Under the pieces are notes generated by a model, which was given only the letters and a program-made list of their open reading frames with translations, did not search any database and had not been told where the DNA came from. Below, one piece after another: positions 7,682 to 11,287 of a stretch of DNA of 11,287 nt. Location: NCBI GenBank assembly GCA_022567055.1, contig JADFHU010000107.1, forward strand, positions 1 through 11,287, in the 5' to 3' direction. The position numbers and the translations under genes were made by a program. Each line of letters begins with the position of its first letter. Positions within the stretch are counted from its first letter, which is position 1. Source of the DNA: Planctomycetota bacterium (lineage in GTDB: Bacteria > Planctomycetota > Phycisphaerae > Sedimentisphaerales > Anaerobacaceae).

Positions 7682-8590
7682 ATGAAAAACCATACTGTAA
7701 TTTGCTTCGTTGCGTACTGCTTGCCCCTAATTGTCGCAAGCCATCTGATCGCCGCAGAACAGGGCAAGTTGACACTCATGAACGGCGAGAAGCCGATCAT
7801 GACTTACAACGCGACATATGTGCCGTCTCCAGATCCGCAACAGCCGTTCTATGGCCGCAGTGGCTTTATTCACCCGGTGGTGACGCCTGCCGGTCGCGTC
7901 GTGACGGAGGGCTTTCCCGCCGATCACCTGCACCAGCATGGTCTCATGTTTGCGTGGACGAGCAGCACCATTGAGGGGCGCCCGGTGGACTTCTGGAACA
8001 GTCGCGCAGAACAGGGCCGGGTCGAACATGTGTCCACCGAGTCTGCAAACGCCGATTCGATGGTTGTGCACCTCCAGCATATCGATGACACCGCAGCGCA
8101 GCCCACCGTGGTGTTGAAGGAAATTTGGGAGATCAGTCGTGTACCGCACGCCTCCTATCATGTCTTCGACCTCGTCTCCACACAGACCTGCGCAACCGAC
8201 AAAGCGGTCAAGATTCGTAAGTACCATTATGGCGCCATGTGTATCCGCGGCAATCAACAGTGGCTCGCGAAGTCGAGTATGGTCACAAGCGACGGCAAGA
8301 CCCGGCAAAACGGGAACCACACGCGACCGGATTGGGTCGCGCTATGGGGCATGGTGGATGCCGAACCCTGCGGCATCGCCGCGATGAGCCATCCGACGAA
8401 CTTTCGCGCCCCCCAACCGGTTAGACTCCATCCTTCCAAGCCCTACTTCTGTTTCGCCCCCATGGTGGCAGGCGAATTCGAGATCACCCCAGGCAAGCCC
8501 TACCGGTCTCGTTTCCGCTTTGTCGCGTTTGACGGGGAAGTGAACAAGGATGGGTTGAACAGGGTGTGGCAGGATTTTTCTCAGCGCTAG
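7682..8590 (+). CDS. secreted DUF6807 (PmoA-type) family protein
   Basis: This 302-residue protein begins with a signal peptide (MKN, hydrophobic core 7-20, likely cleavage near AA at 24-25), so it is exported. Family features appear in order: YGRSGFIHPVVTPAG (57-71), FPADHLHQHG (78-87), FAWTSSTIEGRPVDFWN (90-106), KYHYGAM (180-186), the RPDW segment (215-218), HPTNFRAPQPVRLHP (237-251) and a C-terminal YRSRFRF strand. This is the pattern of DUF6807, annotated as 'PmoA family' in many databases. The name is misleading, since these proteins are unrelated to membrane methane monooxygenase; they are frequent near sugar-catabolism genes of planctomycetes and Bacteroidetes. The true activity is unknown. 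The clustered histidines suggest a metal or sugar site. ATG at 7682 is preferred to 7625 because it begins the signal peptide; its ribosome site is weak. The gene stands alone here. Confidence 0.88.
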   Translation: MKNHTVICFVAYCLPLIVASHLIAAEQGKLTLMNGEKPIMTYNATYVPSPDPQQPFYGRSGFIHPVVTPAGRVVTEGFPADHLHQHGLMFAWTSSTIEGRPVDFWNSRAEQGRVEHVSTESANADSMVVHLQHIDDTAAQPTVVLKEIWEISRVPHASYHVFDLVSTQTCATDKAVKIRKYHYGAMCIRGNQQWLAKSSMVTSDGKTRQNGNHTRPDWVALWGMVDAEPCGIAAMSHPTNFRAPQPVRLHPSKPYFCFAPMVAGEFEITPGKPYRSRFRFVAFDGEVNKDGLNRVWQDFSQR

Positions 8591-8609
8591 TCCTGCATGT
8601 GTTTTCCTA

Positions 8610-8873
8610 TCAAACGTCGACTCCGTCTAGCTGATGCACGAGATTGCCCCTGCGTTGTGAGCGGTACTCTCGACCCCCAAACGATTCAGTGGGCAGAGTT
8701 GAATCCCGCAGATCTGGTTCAACGCAATAAACGATTTCTCGTTTGGGAATGTATCTAAATGGCTTCCCATCATGAGGATCGGCGGGAACCTCTTCTATGA
8801 ATTTGGGCACCAGAGCGGCCAAACTGCTGGGAAGACGTCCACATTGATTCTTGTGCTGCTCACAGGCAACGAT
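8610..8873 (-). pseudogene. 3' remnant of a gene split by element copy 2
   Basis: These 87 codons plus a TGA stop have no plausible start of their own (a TTG at 8822 is the only internal candidate) and run open into the palindromic element. The translation contains GRLPSSLAALVPKFIEEVP and then DPHDGKPFRY, a pattern typical of the C-terminal tail of many planctomycete hypothetical proteins. Deleting the element and one target duplication (183 bases) joins this frame to the upstream gene ending at 9059 in the same phase, with no stop between. It is therefore the severed 3' end of that reading frame. Without a ribosome site it is probably not translated. Confidence 0.75.
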
Positions 8874-8875
8874 TA

Positions 8876-9055
8876 GGGATCGTCAAGAAATAAGTTGTGC
8901 AATTTGAGGTCCACGTGTGCCCCATATTTGGTCGCGCCCGATTGAGCGAAGCCACAGGCGTAGCTGTTCTACGTCGCGGATTTCGCGATTGAGAAGCGAT
9001 CAAAGATGGGGTGCAATTGGGCATTCAAATGTGGAAGTTATTTCTTGACGGTCCC
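8876..9055. mobile_element. palindromic MITE-like element, copy 2 (complete, 180 bp)
   Basis: The length and orientation are those of copy 1, with about 93% identity by eye. TTA direct repeats flank it at 8873-8875 and 9056-9058. The outer inverted repeats match at about 20 of 25 positions. Position 8 and its partner have both changed relative to copy 1 (G-C to T-A), so the pairing is kept. The insertion interrupts a minus-strand frame. The last 18 codons and the stop of the SGNH gene are read from the element (9055-9000). Confidence 0.85.
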
Positions 9056-10196
9056 TTAGTCGCAACCCTCTGAAGCGCTCCGATAGCCGGGCCGACCACC
9101 TCGGCATCTGACTGGTCGAGGAACCCTGAAGCATCGATTCGGCCTCTCGGATGTGGCGCGAGACATGATTCGCCACCCAACGGTTCCCCTCCGCAGTCAT
9201 GTGGCCCTGAAAGTACCGGTTGCGAATGCCCGGGTCCCTTTCCTCCTCGGCGAGGAACTCCGCGATCAGATCCAGCGTCGCCACACCGGTGTGCCGGGCG
9301 TGCTCGATCAAGGCGGTCGCTCTCCCATCCGCCGTGTGCCCCTGGGCGACGAGCAGCAGCCGATAGCCTTCCTCCCTGGAATGGGCGGCGATGCGATTCA
9401 CGAGCCGTCTCGAGATCTCCAGACCCGCGCCGGGCGGGTGGACCCGAATGGTTCTCTCGTTCATGAACCACCATGACCGCGCTGGCGTGTGCGCCAGCAG
9501 CGAGTCGAGCAATGCGCTGTAGCCCAACGCGTTCTTGAAGCGCTTCAGACGAGCTTCCCCGGCATCCAGCGGCAGCGCCTCGGCCGGTGGCAAGTGCAAA
9601 GCCAGACCTTGGTCTTTTAGTTCGAAGTAGGGCTTCCACGCGTACCACTTCGCGCACTCGCAACGTGTGATGTCGGATGGGATGAACCCAACGACCAGCC
9701 AGTCGGCCGATTGTTCGCCGAGGATCTTCTCAGCGCGGAGGATCGACTGCCCGAAACTGTAGCCGAACACACCACCGTTGATCACCGGCCGTTCGAGAGT
9801 TCTTTCCAGCCACGCCGGCCAGGTCTCGTCGTCGTTGACCTCGTCCCCGAATGTGAAGGAATCCCCGACGGCGACAATCGGCCTGCCTTCCGGGCGAATC
9901 GCGGCCCCGTTCGAGCGAAAGCCGGTCTCGTCGATGCTGACCTGCTTCTGCCAGAGGTTGTCCCGGCTGCTGTACGAGGGAATCGGCACGTATCCCAGCC
10001 GGGGATCGGTCATTGAGGGGTACCCCCGGCGCACGCGCTCCAAGCGCAGAAGCCGGTGATTTTGCAGACGGAGCAGCGTGCCGCGATCCACGCGTGCGAC
10101 GATCTCGCTCGCAAGCAGCAAGAACATGAGCGGAGCCAGTCCGAATACCAGTTTCTTCCGGGTCGAGATGTGGGATTGAGATGCGCCGAAGTCCAC
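9000..10196 (-). CDS. membrane-anchored SGNH/GDSL hydrolase-like protein with element-derived C-terminus
   Basis: This is a 398-residue frame. A basic N-terminus and one hydrophobic segment (15-33) suggest a membrane anchor with an exported catalytic domain. SGNH hydrolase blocks are visible: VAVGDSFTFGDEV (108-120) with nucleophile S113, the GVFGYSFGQ segment (142-150), GFIPSDI (170-176) near the usual third block, and GHMTAEGN (331-338) with catalytic H332. The Asp normally just before that His is replaced by the Q330-G331 context, so activity is probable but not certain. Such proteins are often esterases or acetyltransferases acting on glycans. The last 18 residues (381-398) are translated from the palindromic element and replace an 87-residue tail now stranded at 8873-8610. 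The start is GTG at 10196, with an in-frame stop shortly upstream and a weak ribosome site. Confidence 0.8.
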   Translation of the reverse strand: MDFGASQSHISTRKKLVFGLAPLMFLLLASEIVARVDRGTLLRLQNHRLLRLERVRRGYPSMTDPRLGYVPIPSYSSRDNLWQKQVSIDETGFRSNGAAIRPEGRPIVAVGDSFTFGDEVNDDETWPAWLERTLERPVINGGVFGYSFGQSILRAEKILGEQSADWLVVGFIPSDITRCECAKWYAWKPYFELKDQGLALHLPPAEALPLDAGEARLKRFKNALGYSALLDSLLAHTPARSWWFMNERTIRVHPPGAGLEISRRLVNRIAAHSREEGYRLLLVAQGHTADGRATALIEHARHTGVATLDLIAEFLAEEERDPGIRNRYFQGHMTAEGNRWVANHVSRHIREAESMLQGSSTSQMPRWSARLSERFRGLRLRDRQEITSTFECPIAPHL

Positions 10197-10540
10197 AGAG
10201 TCGAGGCTCTAAAGTCTAAGCGCCCCCTGTGGGGGCTGATGGGCGTTTTGGTTCTTCAAGCACGAGCACGAAGATACTCGGTGGCTGAAGGCAGATCAAG
10301 GGAATAAAGCCCAGGAGGGTCTTCAGGTATCAGTCCTCGAATTGTAAGGATCCCCGCAAACCCTACCGGTGTGACCGCCACTTACGCTCACTGTGCTTGG
10401 TTACTTTTCGCGTGTCGCGCTTCGTCCTTTGCGCAACGCAGTCATGTAGCCACCCAACCCCCGTGTGATGCGAGTTGCTGGATCACGCGATAGCCTGCGA
10501 TCTGGCGTCAGCCTTACGCGCTCAGGCGCCTGGAGCCACA
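10197..10540. other. non-coding gap upstream of the SGNH gene
   Basis: No gene is seen in these 344 bases. GCCCCC-TGT-GGGGGC (10222-10236) is a short hairpin just upstream of the SGNH start. AGCACGAGCACGA at 10259-10271 repeats the GAGCAC hexamer seen at 107-192. CAGGCGCCTG near 10523-10532 is a perfect palindrome just downstream of the cytochrome stop, but no T-run follows it, so it is not a typical terminator. Confidence 0.4.
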
Positions 10541-10981
10541 TTACGAACGGTGCTTAGTATGACACTCTTTGCACGACTTGGTGGTGGCACTCAGGGCCGT
10601 CTTGGCGGCAGCGACATCCTTCGCTTCGATGGCCTTGAGCAGGGACGCGCTGCCCTCACGCAAGGTTTTTTCCACCGCGTTGGCCCAGACTGCGTCGGGG
10701 CAGCGCCCATCGGCCATCAACACGTAGCTGGCCTCGTTCAGCAGCGCCGCGCTAATCTCAAGCTGCTTCCACGCCTTGTCATCGGCCGGTGTTGAGGAGA
10801 GGCCCTTTCTCAAGGCGCCGCTACTAGTCTTCATGACACCAGCCATCCAGTGGCTCGTTTTCATGGGGCGTGTCTTGCCCTGGGTGACCTGTGCGATCAC
10901 CGAGCCCCCAACGACGGCGACGACCAACGCCGCAGCACACAAACACCAGAAAGCAATTGTCCCGTTTCGAGTTTTACTCAT
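10541..10981 (-). CDS. exported c-type cytochrome, cytochrome c'-like
   Basis: This 146-residue protein has an N-terminal hydrophobic segment (8-30, ending near VIAQ), a signal peptide or anchor that places it in the periplasm. The mature part is almost entirely helical and carries a single heme-binding motif, CKECH (137-141), six residues from the C-terminus and followed by KHR. A lone C-terminal CxxCH on a small helical protein is the arrangement of cytochrome c', a four-helix bundle; the first helix includes RPMKTSHWMAGVM (38-50). Members bind heme covalently and may bind NO or carry electrons; the role here is unknown. The ATG at 10979-10981 is preferred to a GTG 42 bases upstream because AAGGAG lies about 8 bases before it. 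No cytochrome maturation genes are nearby. Confidence 0.82.
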   Translation of the reverse strand: MSKTRNGTIAFWCLCAAALVVAVVGGSVIAQVTQGKTRPMKTSHWMAGVMKTSSGALRKGLSSTPADDKAWKQLEISAALLNEASYVLMADGRCPDAVWANAVEKTLREGSASLLKAIEAKDVAAAKTALSATTKSCKECHTKHRS

Positions 10982-11004
10982 CGACGTTTCTCCTTGCATA
11001 AACC

Positions 11005-11038
11005 GGTTACCATGAAAATGCACGCGGCTAGGTTACCA
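11005..11038. promoter_or_regulatory. paired GGTTACCA sites upstream of the cytochrome gene
   Basis: GGTTACCA occurs at 11005-11012 and again at 11031-11038, 26 bases apart and in the same orientation. Each contains the dyad GGT-N-ACC. They lie about 24-57 bases before the cytochrome start codon, a fitting place for an operator. Two octamers can recur by chance, and no regulator is encoded nearby, so this is only a candidate. Confidence 0.25.
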
Positions 11039-11073
11039 CGACGGCGGGGGATTGTCTAACAAAACGACGATTA

Positions 11074-11162
11074 GGGATCGGCAATAAATAAGTTGGACAA
11101 TTTGGGGTCCAGGTGTGCCCTATATTTGGTCGCGCCCGATTGAGCGAAACCACAGGCGTAGC
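11074..11162. mobile_element. palindromic MITE-like element, copy 3 (left half only, 89 bp)
   Basis: This matches the first 89 bases of copy 1 with about four differences, preceded by TTA (11071-11073) as in copy 2. The match ends abruptly after GCGTAGC, at the first loop base of the central hairpin. No right arm is seen in the remaining 125 bases. It lies 92 bases upstream of the cytochrome start codon. Confidence 0.75.
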
Positions 11163-11287
11163 CAGCCTTTTTCTGAGTCCTATTAATTAGACCTTTTGTC
11201 GAACTACGGGCTGGAAAGGGCTCACCTAAATCGGAAATCCAACTTGTAATTATAGAGCCATGGCACTCTCGGATCAATGTTTTGTTC
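11163..11287. other. AT-richer unassigned end of window
   Basis: This stretch is visibly richer in A and T than the rest of the window and follows the truncated element directly. A minus-strand open frame from 11277 runs through it and into the element, where it stops in the TTA duplication. About 30 of its residues are translated repeat, and the rest matches nothing I recognise. Confidence 0.3.

Noticed and set aside
7682..8590. Literal reading of the 'PmoA' family name as a methane monooxygenase subunit
   Set aside because: The protein is soluble after signal removal and has none of the multiple membrane segments of particulate methane monooxygenase.
10222..10236. GCCCCC-TGT-GGGGGC hairpin as a terminator
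   Set aside because: It lies upstream of a minus-strand gene with no plus-strand gene ending before it, and the stem is only six pairs without a proper T-run.
10475..10795. Plus-strand open frame of 106 codons across the cytochrome gene
   Set aside because: It is antisense to a gene with a signal peptide, a CxxCH motif and a good ribosome site, and shows no protein features itself.
4057..11162. CRISPR-like or structured ncRNA interpretation of the three repeats
   Set aside because: The copies are about 2-5 kb apart with no spacer pattern. Target duplications and a clean in-frame excision point to transposition instead.
11071..11277. Minus-strand open frame of 68 codons at the window end
   Set aside because: Its last part is translation of the repeat element and its stop is the target duplication; the start is not supported.

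Overview
The window looks like bacterial chromosome from a planctomycete or a close relative. This is inference from gene content and protein style: a tandem M16 peptidase pair, a secreted DUF6807 protein, a large secreted protein of a kind I associate with Planctomycetes and related phyla, and a protein tail rich in 'LVPxF...VPxDPxDGKP'. No rRNA, tRNA, CRISPR array or transposase gene is visible.

Layout. Positions 1-381 are non-coding and low in complexity. A compact plus-strand operon (382-4056) follows: an M16 subunit without the zinc site, an M16 subunit with it, a small charged protein of unknown function, and a CpsB/YwqE-type PHP phosphatase. A minus-strand secreted protein of about 959 codons (7115-4236) converges on the operon and is cut in two by one in-frame TAG at 5994-5996. 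A 570-base gap precedes a plus-strand secreted DUF6807 ('PmoA') protein (7682-8590). The minus strand then carries a gene remnant (8873-8610), a membrane-anchored SGNH hydrolase-like gene (10196-9000) and a c'-type cytochrome (10981-10541).

The main find is a short repeat family: two complete 180-bp copies (4057-4236 and 8876-9055) and one half copy (11074-11162). Each full copy is an imperfect palindrome over its whole length, with 25-bp terminal inverted repeats, GGG...CCC ends, a hairpin apex at its exact centre and a 3-bp TAA/TTA target duplication. It is too short to encode a transposase, so it looks like a MITE.

The copies have shaped the genes. Copy 1 sits exactly in the overlapping stop codons of two convergent genes and leaves both stops intact. 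Copy 2 splits a reading frame; removing 183 bases rejoins the SGNH gene and the 87-residue remnant into one 467-codon frame. Copy 3 stops at the hairpin apex.

The two M16 subunits have complementary defects: one keeps the Arg/Tyr pair, the other the HxxEH zinc site. They probably form one heterodimeric peptidase.
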